The position numbers were made by a program, and so were the translations under genes. The notes beneath the pieces were generated by a model that searched no databases, was not told the origin of the DNA, and was given only the letters and a program-made list of their open reading frames with translations. Shown piece by piece: positions 1 through 9,160 of a stretch of 64,000 bases of DNA (position 1 is its first letter; each line of letters begins with the position of its first letter). Source of the stretch: Caulobacter segnis (lineage in GTDB: Bacteria > Pseudomonadota > Alphaproteobacteria > Caulobacterales > Caulobacteraceae); NCBI RefSeq assembly GCF_023935105.1, contig NZ_CP096040.1, forward strand, positions 3,472,001 to 3,536,000, in the 5' to 3' direction.

Positions 1-100
1 TGACGCTCCACCCCACCATCGCGATCACCAGCCAGCCGCCCAACAGGCAGCCCGCGAAGTTTCGGATCAGCCAACCCCTGGTCTTGTGCAACGCCAGCAT
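1..100 (-). CDS. N-terminal fragment of an unidentified membrane protein
   Basis: The complement reads an ATG at 100 followed by 33 sense codons that run off the left edge. A GAGGGG Shine-Dalgarno-like sequence lies about 8 bases upstream of the start. The visible residues begin MLALHKTRGWLIRN and continue into a hydrophobic stretch rich in Leu, Gly, Val and Ile, which looks like a first transmembrane helix after a positively charged cytoplasmic end. Too little is present to name a family. It is divergent from kdgD, so the 244 bases between them should hold both promoters. Confidence 0.5.
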   Translation of the reverse strand, partial: MLALHKTRGWLIRNFAGCLLGGWLVIAMVGWSV

Positions 101-169
101 GCAACGCCCCTCAACGCACTTGTTCGTACGCTGCCAACTGATTCTATCCACAGGCAAGCATCTCGATGT

Positions 170-199
170 TTCGAGGCTCGTCGTTTCGAGGCTCGTCGG
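170..199. repeat. 15-bp perfect tandem duplication upstream of kdgD
   Basis: The unit TTTCGAGGCTCGTCG occurs twice back to back (170-184 and 185-199) in the divergent promoter region between the partial membrane protein and kdgD. It could be a duplicated regulator site or a replication-slippage product. Apart from this repeat I see no further structure between 101 and 344. Confidence 0.6.
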
Positions 200-344
200 C
201 GGCCTGTCCCCGCATCAAGCCAAATTCTGTATCGGTCCATAGCGCCTTTGGCTTAGACCCCGCCCCACGCCCTCTCTACCGTGATGGTCAACAAGCGGCC
301 TCCCGGAAAGACCCGAGACGAGGCCGCCGCTCGGAGAGGACTTC

Positions 345-1289
345 ATGAGCCGAATGTCGCCGACGGAAATGGCCCGCCAACTCGGCGGCGGCCTGCTGTC
401 GTTCCCCGTCACCCATTTCGACGCCAACCACCAGTTCCTGGAAGGCCCCTACCGCGAACATTGCGGCTGGATGCTGGAACGCGATCTGGCCGGCCTGTTC
501 GCCGCCGGCGGCACGGGCGAGTTCTTCTCGCTGCGCCCCGAGGAAGTCGGCCAGGTGGTCCGCGCCGCAGTCGCGCAGACCGCTGGCAAGATCCCGGTCA
601 TCGCCGGCTGCGGCTACGGCACGGCCATCGCCACCGACCTGGCGCGTGACGCCGAGGCCGCCGGCGCCGACGGCGTGCTGCTGCTGCCGCCCTACCTGAC
701 CAACGCCATGCAAGAAGGCCTGCTCGGCCACATCGAGGCGGTCTGCAAGTCCACCAAGCTGGGCGTCATCGTCTACAACCGCGACAACGCCATCATCAAC
801 GAGGACACCCTCGAGAAGCTGTGCGAGCGCAACCCGAACCTCGTCGGCTTCAAGGACGGCGTCGGCGACCTGGAGCTGATGATGCGGGTCTATGCCCGCA
901 TGGGCGACCGCCTGACCTATATCGGCGGCCTGCCGACGGCCGAGACCTTCGCCCTGCCCTATCTGGAGATGGGCGTGACGACCTACTCGTCGGCGATCTT
1001 CAACTTCATGCCGGAGTGGGCGCTGGACTTCTACAAGTCGGTGCGCGCCCGTGACCGCGAGGCGGTGATGACCGGCCTGCGCGACTTCGTGCTGCCCTAC
1101 ATCGCCCTGCGCAACAAGGGTAAGGGCTACGCCGTGTCGATCGTGAAGGCCGGCATGAAGGCCATCGGCCGCGACGCCGGTCCGGTGCGCCTGCCGCTGA
1201 CCGAACTGACCCCCGCCGAGTTCGGCGAACTGCAGGGCCTGATCGCCCGCGTCGACGCCGGCGATCAACGCCGCGCGGCCAACGCCTAG
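345..1289 (+). CDS. kdgD: 5-dehydro-4-deoxyglucarate dehydratase (KdgD)
   Basis: This 314-residue protein belongs to the DHDPS/N-acetylneuraminate lyase superfamily. It matches the subgroup that dehydrates and decarboxylates 5-keto-4-deoxy-D-glucarate to 2,5-dioxovalerate (alpha-ketoglutarate semialdehyde) plus CO2 (EC 4.2.1.41). The phosphate/carboxylate-binding GGTGEFFSL is at about residues 55-63, the catalytic Tyr is in VIVYNRDN (about 144), and the Schiff-base Lys is in VGFKDG (about 170). Length is typical. The ATG at 345 follows a GGAGAGGA ribosome site by 5 bases. The neighbouring GudP-like permease supports a D-glucarate/galactarate role. The preceding sugar-acid dehydratase and the following semialdehyde dehydrogenase are not in the window. 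Confidence 0.92.
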   Translation: MSRMSPTEMARQLGGGLLSFPVTHFDANHQFLEGPYREHCGWMLERDLAGLFAAGGTGEFFSLRPEEVGQVVRAAVAQTAGKIPVIAGCGYGTAIATDLARDAEAAGADGVLLLPPYLTNAMQEGLLGHIEAVCKSTKLGVIVYNRDNAIINEDTLEKLCERNPNLVGFKDGVGDLELMMRVYARMGDRLTYIGGLPTAETFALPYLEMGVTTYSSAIFNFMPEWALDFYKSVRARDREAVMTGLRDFVLPYIALRNKGKGYAVSIVKAGMKAIGRDAGPVRLPLTELTPAEFGELQGLIARVDAGDQRRAANA

Positions 1290-1440
1290 CGATCTCGGGG
1301 TCGATGCTCACGACGCATCGACCTCGCCCGCGCCTTCGATGAACGCGTTCACGCCCCTGCCCGGCAAGAAGACGTTGGCGATCGGTCCGAACGAGCGTCT
1401 AGCTTCACGCCTTCAAGGTGTTGTCGACGGGCGCTTTCCG

Positions 1441-2349
1441 ATGTTCGAACTGAGCCAGCTGCGCTGCTTCGTGGCCACGGCCGAGGAGCTGCATTTCGGG
1501 CGCGCCGCCCAGCGGCTGAACATGACCCAGCCTCCGCTGAGCCGGCAGGTCCAGCTGCTGGAGCGGATCCTGGGCGTCACCCTGCTGGACCGCACCAGCC
1601 GTTCGGTGCGCCTGACCCCCGCCGGCCGCGCCTTCCTGCTGGAGGCCCGCCGCATCCTTCGTCTGGCCGAGAGCGCGGCCCTGGCCACCCGCCGCATCGC
1701 CAGCGGCGAGGCCGGCCAGATCGCCATCGGCTTCACCGCCGCCTCGGGCTACAACTTCCTGCCGCGGCTGGTGATCCTGTCGAAGGCCCGCCTGCCAAAC
1801 GCCGACCTGACCCTGCGCGAGATGGTCACCCGCGAGCAGGTCGAGGCCCTGCTGACCGGCCGCATCGACATCGGCCTAGTCCGCCCGCCGATGGAGCGGG
1901 CCGAGTTCGCCACCGCCCGCGTCTTGTCCGAGCCGCTGGTCGCGGCCCTGCCCACCGGCGACGCGCGCCTGGCCAAGGCCTCGCTGACCCTGGCCGACTT
2001 CGACGCCGCTCCGCTGATTATGTATTCGCCCGAGGGCGCGGGCTATTTCTACAACATGCTGACGACCCTGTTCGACGCCAACGGCGTGACTCCGAACTAC
2101 GTCCAGCATGTCACCCAGATCCACTCGATGCTGGCCCTGGTCCATGCCGGCCTGGGCGCGGCGATCGTGCCCGAGGCGGCCATGAGCCTGCACTTCGACG
2201 ACGTGCAGTTCCGGCCCGTGGCGACCACGCCCGATCGGCCGGTCGAGCTCTACATGGCCTGGCGCAAGGACAACGAGAGCCCGATCCTGCAGACCTTCAT
2301 CGACCTATGCCTGGCCGAGGCCTCGCCGACGGAGCCGGGCGCGCGCTGA
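1441..2349 (+). CDS. LysR-family transcriptional regulator
   Basis: This is a LysR-type regulator of about 302 residues. An N-terminal winged helix-turn-helix (FGRAAQRLNMTQPPLSRQVQ region) begins a few residues after the start, and a periplasmic-binding-protein-like effector domain runs from about residue 90 to the end. The frame is open upstream to 1339, but LysR proteins normally begin just before the ELSQLRCFV motif, so the ATG at 1441 is preferred; its ribosome site is weak. It lies between kdgD and a secreted esterase on the same strand, 150 bases after kdgD. It is a likely regulator of the sugar-acid genes; the effector is not visible from sequence. Confidence 0.85.
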   Translation: MFELSQLRCFVATAEELHFGRAAQRLNMTQPPLSRQVQLLERILGVTLLDRTSRSVRLTPAGRAFLLEARRILRLAESAALATRRIASGEAGQIAIGFTAASGYNFLPRLVILSKARLPNADLTLREMVTREQVEALLTGRIDIGLVRPPMERAEFATARVLSEPLVAALPTGDARLAKASLTLADFDAAPLIMYSPEGAGYFYNMLTTLFDANGVTPNYVQHVTQIHSMLALVHAGLGAAIVPEAAMSLHFDDVQFRPVATTPDRPVELYMAWRKDNESPILQTFIDLCLAEASPTEPGAR

Positions 2350-2413
2350 GGCGCGGCGTCTCTCCCTCTCGGCGGGCCCTGGCCCAACGACGACAAGACT
2401 TGGGAGAGACAAA

Positions 2414-3979
2414 ATGACCCTCGATCGCCGCGCCGTACTGGCGGCAGCCGCCGCGCTTTCCGTCGCCCCGAGGGTCAACGCCGCCGGCCGCGCCGCGCCA
2501 GTCGCCACGACCACCGCCGGCCGAGTGCGCGGCGCCGACGTCGACGGGATCAAGGTGTTCAAGGGCGTCCGCTACGGCGCCGACACGGCCCCGCGCCGCT
2601 TCCAGCCGGCGCAGGCCGCCCAGCCGTGGAAGGGGATCGCCGACGCCCTCGCCTACGGTCCGGCCAGCCCGCAGAGCAAGATCGACGAAGGGACCAGCGA
2701 GGACTGTCTGTTCCTCAATGTCTGGACGCCTGGCCTGGCCGACGGGAAGGCGCGGCCGGTAATGTTCTATGTCCACGGCGGGGCCCACGCGAACGGCTCG
2801 GGCTCCAGCCCGCTGTACGACGGGACCTGGCTGGCCAAGACCTATGACGTCGTGGTGGTGACGGTGAACCATCGTCTCAACTGCTTCGGCTACGCCTACC
2901 TTGCGCGGCTGGGCGGGCCGGAGCTGGCCGACAGCGGCAATGTCGGCAATCTCGACCTGATCCTGGCCCTGCAGTGGGTGCGCGACAACATCGCCGCCTT
3001 CGGCGGTGATCCCGGCAATGTCATGACCTTCGGTCAGTCGGGCGGCGGGGCCAAGTGCGTCACCCTGATGGCCATGCCCAAGGCGGCGGGCCTCTACCAC
3101 AAGGTCGCGACCATGAGCGGCCAGCACGTCACGGCCATGGGTCCGATCCACGCCACGATCCGCGCCCGCGCCTTCATGGAGAAGCTGGGCCTCAAGCCCG
3201 ACCAGACCGAGGCCCTCAAGACCCTGCCCGCCGGCCAGTTGGTCGAGGCGCTGAAGATGCGCGACCCGCTGGAGCGCAAGGGCGGCATCGTCTTCTGGTC
3301 GGTCGTCGACCACGGCGTGCTGGCTCGTCACCCGTTCTATCCGGACGCCCCGCGCGAAAGCGGCCACATCCCGATGATCATCGGCAACACCCACGACGAG
3401 ACCAAGGCCTTCCTGGGCGGGGATCCCAAGAACTTCGCCCTCACTTGGGAGGAACTGCCGGGCCGTATGGAGAACGAGCTCGTTTTGGACGTCGCGCCCG
3501 AGCACGTCATCGCCCGCTATCGCGAGCTCTATCCGAACTACAAACCGTCGGACGTGTTCTTCGCGGCGACGACGGCCGGCCGCTCGTGGCCGGGCCACCT
3601 GATCCAGGCCGAGCGGCGGGCCCAGATCGACGCGCCAGCCTGGATGTACCAGCTGGACTTCGGCGCCCAGACCGATCCGAAGATGGGCGCCTACCATAGC
3701 TACGACATCGCCCTGGTGTTCGGCACGCTGGGGGCCAAGGGCTCGATGACCGGGACGGGTCCGGCGGCCCAGAAGGTGCGCGATCAGATGAGCGCGGCCT
3801 TCGTCAACTTCGCGCGGACGGGCGACCCGAACGGCGCGGCGATCCCGGCGTGGGAGAAGTATACGCTGCCACGGCGGTCGACCCTGGTGATCAACGAGGC
3901 CTCGGCGATGGTGGATGATCCCCGCAAGGCGGAGCGCGAGCTGTTCGCGGTCGCGCCGTTCATGAAGGAAGGGACGTAG
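2414..3979 (+). CDS. secreted type-B carboxylesterase
   Basis: This 521-residue alpha/beta hydrolase is of the carboxylesterase type B family. An N-terminal signal peptide with two arginines (MTLDRRAVLAAAAALSVA) predicts export, possibly by Tat. The family signature EDCLFLNVW is near residues 96-104, the oxyanion region YVHGG follows, the nucleophile Ser209 is in GQSGGG, and a likely catalytic His428 is in GAYHSYD. GGGAGAGAC precedes the ATG. In this context it may remove acyl or aryl esters from plant-derived polysaccharide before uptake; this is inferred from position only. It ends at an inverted repeat that probably serves as a two-way terminator with the convergent beta-helix gene. Confidence 0.85.
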   Translation: MTLDRRAVLAAAAALSVAPRVNAAGRAAPVATTTAGRVRGADVDGIKVFKGVRYGADTAPRRFQPAQAAQPWKGIADALAYGPASPQSKIDEGTSEDCLFLNVWTPGLADGKARPVMFYVHGGAHANGSGSSPLYDGTWLAKTYDVVVVTVNHRLNCFGYAYLARLGGPELADSGNVGNLDLILALQWVRDNIAAFGGDPGNVMTFGQSGGGAKCVTLMAMPKAAGLYHKVATMSGQHVTAMGPIHATIRARAFMEKLGLKPDQTEALKTLPAGQLVEALKMRDPLERKGGIVFWSVVDHGVLARHPFYPDAPRESGHIPMIIGNTHDETKAFLGGDPKNFALTWEELPGRMENELVLDVAPEHVIARYRELYPNYKPSDVFFAATTAGRSWPGHLIQAERRAQIDAPAWMYQLDFGAQTDPKMGAYHSYDIALVFGTLGAKGSMTGTGPAAQKVRDQMSAAFVNFARTGDPNGAAIPAWEKYTLPRRSTLVINEASAMVDDPRKAERELFAVAPFMKEGT

Positions 3980-3992
3980 GCGCCTAGCGGAA

Positions 3993-4077
3993 CCTCGCCC
4001 TTCGACAAGCTCAGGGTGAGCTTCCTATTGAACGGCCTCGAAAATAGTCCTCACCCTGAGCTTGTCGAAGGGCGAGG
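3993..4077. repeat. 28-bp inverted repeat (REP-like element / bidirectional terminator)
   Basis: Two perfect 28-base arms (3993-4020 and 4050-4077), containing CCTTCGACAAGCTCAGGGTG, flank a 29-base spacer. The element occupies most of the gap between the convergent esterase and beta-helix genes. Its length, perfect symmetry and position fit a repetitive extragenic palindrome or a long terminator hairpin. I recall this core as common in alphaproteobacterial intergenic DNA, but that has not been checked here. Confidence 0.8.
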
Positions 4078-4091
4078 ACGGCTCCTCGGCG

Positions 4092-5591
4092 CTACCGCGC
4101 CACCGCCACGGTCTTCGAGAACGCCGAGCTTGCGCCCGCCGCTGTCGTGCTGGTCGCGGTGATCGCCGAGTCGGCCGCCGCGCCTTCGACCTGGCCGGCG
4201 AAGATCGCATCGCCCAGGCCATCGGTCACAGCCTGAATCGATCCCAGATAGCGCTCGCCCTCCGAGGTTCCGGCTCTGCCGGCGAAGATCTCGACAGTGA
4301 CCAAGCTGGCCGGCGGGCCTTGCAAAGCCCCCGTCACCGCCAGCTTTCCAGCGGCGGCGCGGACCGAGGTCAGACGGGGCGGCGCCAAGCCGAACTGCGG
4401 TTGCGCATGACAGTTGGCGGCGTCGTCCTGGTTCAGGCAGATCGTCGCCGCCCCGGCCTTGTCGAACACCACGCCCATGCCGCGCGAGCCCACGAAGCTG
4501 GCGTGTTCCAGGCCCGGCGGGCCGATCACGATGCCGCCGCGCGCCAGCTTGGGATCGCACGAGCCGCCGGCCGAGCAGCGCAAGATCGGCAGACCATTGC
4601 CGGCGATGCTGTTCTGGCTGATCCGGTTGGCCGCGACCTTGGCTTCCGGGCGCACGGCGATGCCGATCCCGTTGCCGCGGATCGTATTGCCCTCGACCAT
4701 GTTGCCCGCGCCCGTCAGACTGATCCCGAAGGCGTTGCCCTCGAAGGTGTTGGCGCCGATGTAGTTGCGCGCGCCCCAGTTCGACTGCAGGCCGTCCGAA
4801 TAGCGGACGAAGCGGTTGCGCACGACGGTGTTGTCGTTGCCCCACAGGATCTCGATCCCCTGCGAGGGCTCCAGATTGTCGGTCCCGCCGTCGAAGAGGT
4901 TGTCGGCGATCAGGTTGAAGGCCGCGCCGCGCGTCAGCTCCAGCCCGTCGCCGTTCTCCAGGAAGGTGTTGCGCAGGACCTTGTTGTCCAGGGTGGTGTT
5001 CGAGGTCGAGCCGCCCTTGCCGTCGTCGCCGCTAAGCATGACCCCCGCGCCGCCAATGTTGCGGACGATGCGGTTGTCGACGATCACCGCGTTGGCGGTG
5101 CGCAGGATCAGCACGCCGATGCAGAAGTTGCGGATCTCCAGGCCGCGCAGCGTCACGCCCTTGGTGTCGATGAGGGCGAAGCCGGGATTGCTGGCGGTGC
5201 GGACATTGGTCCCGTACTGGCCAGGGACCATGCCCGGGCAGGACTTGAGGTCGCGCGGCAGGTAGCCCGAACCATCGACGACGTTGTGGCCGCCCGAGCG
5301 CGCGAAGGCCTGACCCTCGATCGAGACGGGCCCCTTGATCGCCGGCAGGGCCGACTTCAGCACGATGGCGGGCGCGGCGATCTCGATGCGGTAGCGGCCA
5401 GGCTCGGCGTTGCTGGTCGCGATCGCCCAGCGCAACGAACCCTTCGCCTCGTCATCGGCCTCGCGGTCGACCAGCAACAACATGGTCTCGGCGCCCGTCG
5501 CGGCGGGACCGCCGGTGGCGACGGCCGCGATCGGCTTCGGGTCGGGCGTCTGCGCCAAGGCGAGCGCCAGGAAGGCCCAAGTACCGATCAT
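4092..5591 (-). CDS. secreted right-handed beta-helix repeat protein
   Basis: This 499-residue protein has a short hydrophobic leader (MIGTWAFLALALAQT). From about residue 130 to 340 it carries many imperfect repeats with regularly spaced Asn, Gly and aliphatic residues (for example LRNTFLENGDG, VVRNRFVRYSDG, NTIRGNGIGI), the pattern of parallel beta-helix (PbH1) proteins such as polysaccharide lyases, epimerases and pectate-lyase-like enzymes. The C-terminal 130 residues resemble an Ig-like tail. No catalytic residues can be assigned, so the activity is open. It lies next to sugar-acid catabolism genes, 18 bases downstream of the 619-aa protein on the same strand, so a role in uronate-containing polysaccharide is plausible. 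Confidence 0.75.
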   Translation of the reverse strand: MIGTWAFLALALAQTPDPKPIAAVATGGPAATGAETMLLLVDREADDEAKGSLRWAIATSNAEPGRYRIEIAAPAIVLKSALPAIKGPVSIEGQAFARSGGHNVVDGSGYLPRDLKSCPGMVPGQYGTNVRTASNPGFALIDTKGVTLRGLEIRNFCIGVLILRTANAVIVDNRIVRNIGGAGVMLSGDDGKGGSTSNTTLDNKVLRNTFLENGDGLELTRGAAFNLIADNLFDGGTDNLEPSQGIEILWGNDNTVVRNRFVRYSDGLQSNWGARNYIGANTFEGNAFGISLTGAGNMVEGNTIRGNGIGIAVRPEAKVAANRISQNSIAGNGLPILRCSAGGSCDPKLARGGIVIGPPGLEHASFVGSRGMGVVFDKAGAATICLNQDDAANCHAQPQFGLAPPRLTSVRAAAGKLAVTGALQGPPASLVTVEIFAGRAGTSEGERYLGSIQAVTDGLGDAIFAGQVEGAAADSAITATSTTAAGASSAFSKTVAVAR

Positions 5592-5609
5592 CGACGTCTC
5601 CTTACGAAA

Positions 5610-7469
5610 CTAGACCCGGTCCCAGGGGAAGCTCAGGGTCGGGGCGTTCGTATAGCGCTTCATCTTGAAGGTCAGCCGCGTTCCGGCGCCGGGCGCCAGA
5701 CGCAGCGTGAACGCCGAGGAGCCGACCGGCGTCGCCGCCCCCTCGCCCAGCGCCACGCTCAGGATCTGGTGCTCGCCATAGGCGCCGCCCTGGACGGTCA
5801 CGGTGCGCGCCGCGACCGGGTTGGTGTTGACCAAGGTCACCACTGTCTCGTCCTCGGAGAGCTTCTCGACCAGCGCCGCGACGTCGGGCGGAACGCCGGC
5901 GCGGCGGCGCTCGGGATCGAACCAGCGCAACCGGGCATAGCGCAGCGCCCCGCCCTGTGACGGCGAGGTCCCCGACCAGGCCGGGCGAGCGATGTTGATC
6001 CCCCCTTCCATCAGATGGATCAGGGCCGTCACGCTGGCCGGGTTGATGTCCAGGGTGGCGTCGGCCAGGCGGGTGTCGGGGGTGGTCTTGTCGTCGCGCT
6101 GGGCCTGGGCGCGGGCGCGGACCCGTTCCAGGTCCTTGCGCAGGGCCGCGACCGGATAATCAGGGTCCTTGCCTTCCAGGTACGAGACCCACGGATGGTC
6201 GGCGGCGCGGGCCCGGTCACTGGCCTTCTGCGACATGTACCAGATCTCGAGGCCGTTCAGCCGGTACTCGCCGGGCGCATAGCCGTACCAGCCCTTGGGG
6301 CCGTACATGCGCGGGGTCATGACCTTGCCGTCGACCGTTTTCTTCTGGGCGTTGATCACGTCGTTCTGGCGACGCCAGACGTCCAGATACTTGTCGTCGC
6401 CGGTCAGCAGATAGGCGTTGAGGAAGCCGACCACGGCGCGCGGCACGCGGTTGCGATCCTCGCGCTTGCCGGTCTGCGGCACCACGGGCGAAAAGCCCCA
6501 GCCATAGGTCCCGCTCCACCACTGACCCTTGGGTCCGCCGATCTTGCCGTCCAGGCCGATCTTGCTGGGCAGGACGTCGCCATTGGCCTTGGCCCGCTCG
6601 ATCCAGGCGTCGACGTAACTCACGATCCAGTCGCGGTACTTCGGCTCGTGATCCAGCATGTAGGCGTTCAGAACCAGGCTGGTGGCCTGCAGGTTCAGCG
6701 GCGCGTCGCCGACCACGTCGCCGTATTCGTCGTAGTGATGCAGCGTCTCTTCGTAGGTGCTCTCGCCATGCTCCATGAAGAAGTGGGTCGGGTCGAACCG
6801 GTCGCCGGCCCAATCCAGCGGCGTGGCCGGACGCAGCATCGGCCCCTTGCTGCCGGTGATCATGCTGCGGATGATCTTCAGCTTGGGATCGTAGTTGGGG
6901 ACCGCCTTGTCCTCGCCGGTATAGAAGCCCGAGAAACGCTTCACCCGAGCGCGATACGTGGGGTCGTTGGGGTCCGACAGGCCCAGCAGGTTGAACACCG
7001 ACAGCCCCTCGGACAGGTGCTGCCAGTCGGTCATGACCGGGAATTCGCGGAAGTACATCCCCTCGCGGGCGAACGGCACGTCCTTGGTCTTGGCCGCCGT
7101 GTACTGGGCGACATTGCCGTCGAAGGCCTTCTTGGCCATGGCCAGGACCTGATCGCCCGCGCCCAGCGCATGCAGGGTCGGCCAGTCGTTGACGTTCTCG
7201 ATGGCGTCGTCGGGGCCGTCATTGGCGCCCCAGCGCTCGACCGCCCGCAGCCAGCCGCGTTCGTCGAAATAGCGGGCGAAAAAGGCCGCGCAGGCCTCCT
7301 CGTTGGCCTTCAGCAGCTCGCGCTGCAGCAGCGCCCATTCGGGCGGCGCCATCGGCGTGGAGACCGACAGGATCGGCGCGGCCCCCTTGCCTTGAGACAG
7401 GGCCGGACGCGCCAGGGCGGCGAAGACCAGGGCCGAGGCACCGGCCAGGACGGAACGGCGGGTCGTCAT
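5610..7469 (-). CDS. uncharacterised secreted 619-aa protein of the sugar-acid locus
   Basis: The reading frame is open without a stop through the upstream permease, so the start must be chosen: the ATG at 7469 gives a twin-arginine-like signal peptide (MTTRRSVLAGASALVFAALA) and lies 5 bases after the permease stop. The mature protein is about 590 residues, rich in Trp, Tyr and helices with GWGFSP, YLLTGDDKYLDVW and GPKGWYGYAPGEYRLNGLE segments, and ends in a beta-rich tail. The helical part is reminiscent of alpha/alpha-toroid polysaccharide lyases or hydrolases, but I do not recognise a named family. Tight spacing with the permease and beta-helix genes implies one operon. A role in releasing uronic acids is inference. 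Confidence 0.75.
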   Translation of the reverse strand: MTTRRSVLAGASALVFAALARPALSQGKGAAPILSVSTPMAPPEWALLQRELLKANEEACAAFFARYFDERGWLRAVERWGANDGPDDAIENVNDWPTLHALGAGDQVLAMAKKAFDGNVAQYTAAKTKDVPFAREGMYFREFPVMTDWQHLSEGLSVFNLLGLSDPNDPTYRARVKRFSGFYTGEDKAVPNYDPKLKIIRSMITGSKGPMLRPATPLDWAGDRFDPTHFFMEHGESTYEETLHHYDEYGDVVGDAPLNLQATSLVLNAYMLDHEPKYRDWIVSYVDAWIERAKANGDVLPSKIGLDGKIGGPKGQWWSGTYGWGFSPVVPQTGKREDRNRVPRAVVGFLNAYLLTGDDKYLDVWRRQNDVINAQKKTVDGKVMTPRMYGPKGWYGYAPGEYRLNGLEIWYMSQKASDRARAADHPWVSYLEGKDPDYPVAALRKDLERVRARAQAQRDDKTTPDTRLADATLDINPASVTALIHLMEGGINIARPAWSGTSPSQGGALRYARLRWFDPERRRAGVPPDVAALVEKLSEDETVVTLVNTNPVAARTVTVQGGAYGEHQILSVALGEGAATPVGSSAFTLRLAPGAGTRLTFKMKRYTNAPTLSFPWDRV

Positions 7470-7474
7470 CACGC

Positions 7475-8791
7475 TCAGGCCGCCTTCAGTTCCAGGCGCT
7501 GGATTTTCCCGACTATCAGGAAGTAGGCCAGGATGGTGATCACGCAGTGCGCGCCGACGAAGATCAGGGCCCCGTCGAACGAGCCGGTCGCCTTGACGAT
7601 GTAGCCGATGACGATCGGGGTCACGATGCCGGCGATATTGCCGAAAGTGTTGAAGACGCCGCCGGTGACGCCGGCCATCTCCTTGGGCGAGGTGTCCGAC
7701 ACCACCGCCCAGCCCAGCGACGCCACGCCCTTGCCGAAGAAGGCCAGGGCCATGACCACGACGACCAGCCACTCCTGCTCGATCCAGACGCAGGCGATGA
7801 TGCAGGTCGCCAGAAGCATGCCCAGCAGCAGCGGCGTCTTGCGGGCGATGTCCAGCGAGCCCGTGCGCTTGAGCAGCGCGTCCGAGATGACCCCGCCGAA
7901 CACACCGCCGACGAAGCCGGCCAGAGCGGGCGCGGCGGCGGTGAAGCCCGCCTCCATGATCGACATGCCCCGCGCCTTGACCAGATAGATCGGGAACCAG
8001 GTGACGAAGAAATAGGTCAGGACGTTGATGCAGTACTGGCCCAGATAGACGCCCAGCAGCATGCGGCTGGACAGCACCTGCTTGACGTTGGCCCAGGTGA
8101 AGGCCGCGCCGTTGCTGGCCGAGGCCTCCTCCATCCGCACCAGGCCGCCGCCGGCCTCGATATGGTCGAACTCGGCCTTGTTGATCCAGGGGTGCTTGGT
8201 CGGGCTGTGGATCAGCTTGGCAAAGAAGATCGCCGCCACGACGCCCACCGCGCCCATCACCCAGAACACCGAGCGCCAGCCGAACGTGTGGGCCAGCCAA
8301 CCCATCAGCGGCGCGAAGGCGACCAGCGAGAAGTACTGGGCCGAATTGAAGATGGCGGACGCCGTGCCGCGCTCCGAACCTGGAAACCAGGCGGCCACGA
8401 TGCGGGCGTTGGCGGGGAACGATGGCGACTCGCCCAACCCGACGGCGAAGCGCATGGCGAACAGCACGGTCGCCGCCATCAGGCCGGTGAAGAAGCCGGC
8501 GAAGCCCTGCAGCGCCGTGAACAACGACCAGACCACCAACGAGATGACGTAGATCTTCTTGGAGCCGAACCGGTCCAGCAGCGCCCCGCCCGGGATCTGG
8601 CCCAGCACATAGGCCCAGGCGAAGGCCGACAGGATGTAGCCCATGGCCACCGGGTCCAGGCCCAGCTCCTTCGACGCCGACTGGCCCGCGATCGAGAAGG
8701 TCGCGCGATCGGCGTAGTTGATCGTGGTGATGATGAAGAGGACCGTGATGATCAGCCAGCGCACCCGCGTTCGCTTGGTGGTGTCGGTCAT
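7475..8791 (-). CDS. MFS hexuronate/D-glucarate-type permease
   Basis: This 438-residue, 12-helix transporter belongs to the anion:cation symporter family of the major facilitator superfamily. The N-terminus (TTINYADRATFSIAG, then GYILSAFAWAYVLGQIPGG and LLDRFGSKK) closely follows the GudP/GarP/ExuT group that brings D-glucarate, galactarate or hexuronates across the inner membrane with protons. GESPSFPANARIVAAWFP and GVFNTFGNIAGIVTPI are also typical. It is the first gene of a leftward operon with the 619-aa and beta-helix proteins and diverges from a TonB receptor that could supply substrate across the outer membrane. The pairing with kdgD favours glucarate or galactarate. Confidence 0.88.
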   Translation of the reverse strand: MTDTTKRTRVRWLIITVLFIITTINYADRATFSIAGQSASKELGLDPVAMGYILSAFAWAYVLGQIPGGALLDRFGSKKIYVISLVVWSLFTALQGFAGFFTGLMAATVLFAMRFAVGLGESPSFPANARIVAAWFPGSERGTASAIFNSAQYFSLVAFAPLMGWLAHTFGWRSVFWVMGAVGVVAAIFFAKLIHSPTKHPWINKAEFDHIEAGGGLVRMEEASASNGAAFTWANVKQVLSSRMLLGVYLGQYCINVLTYFFVTWFPIYLVKARGMSIMEAGFTAAAPALAGFVGGVFGGVISDALLKRTGSLDIARKTPLLLGMLLATCIIACVWIEQEWLVVVVMALAFFGKGVASLGWAVVSDTSPKEMAGVTGGVFNTFGNIAGIVTPIVIGYIVKATGSFDGALIFVGAHCVITILAYFLIVGKIQRLELKAA

Positions 8792-9160
8792 CCGCGTCTC
8801 TTCCCTGTTCGAGAGCCGATCTGTCGTCGGCGTCCATCGGGGTGACGCTAGAGGCGCCCGTGACGAAGGTCTAAGTCAATTCGCCTATCGACCAATCCAC
8901 GCGAGACATGGATCGAGGCGCCTTCCGTATCGAAACCCGCTCCGGGCGCCCCGACGGATAGCGCTATTTCTGGGAAAACCGGTCGAAATGGCCCAGTTGC
9001 GCGCGATCGTACCCTCGATCCGTGCCGAAAGCGCATAGGTTCATACCCGATTGGGATTGGCCCTCGACGAAAACCCACCCGTATCTTGAAGCCAACGAAG
9101 AAGGGGTTCGACCGCCTTCTGCACGAAAGAGACCCGCGTCTGCGGGCACTGGGAGGGATG
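8792..9160. promoter_or_regulatory. divergent promoter region, permease operon / TonB receptor
   Basis: These 369 bases separate the permease start from the TonB receptor start and must contain both promoters. I could not identify a convincing operator palindrome or sigma-73-type -35/-10 pair by eye. An alternative upstream start for the receptor (9086) would shorten the region. Confidence 0.4.

Noticed and set aside
4062..5960. Long rightward frame of 632 codons
   Set aside because: It is antisense to the beta-helix gene, with the Arg/Ala/Gly-rich composition of a GC-driven shadow.
5610..8837. Apparent 1075-residue fusion protein
   Set aside because: The first 456 codons are the out-of-frame shadow of the MFS permease; the real protein starts at 7469 with a signal peptide.
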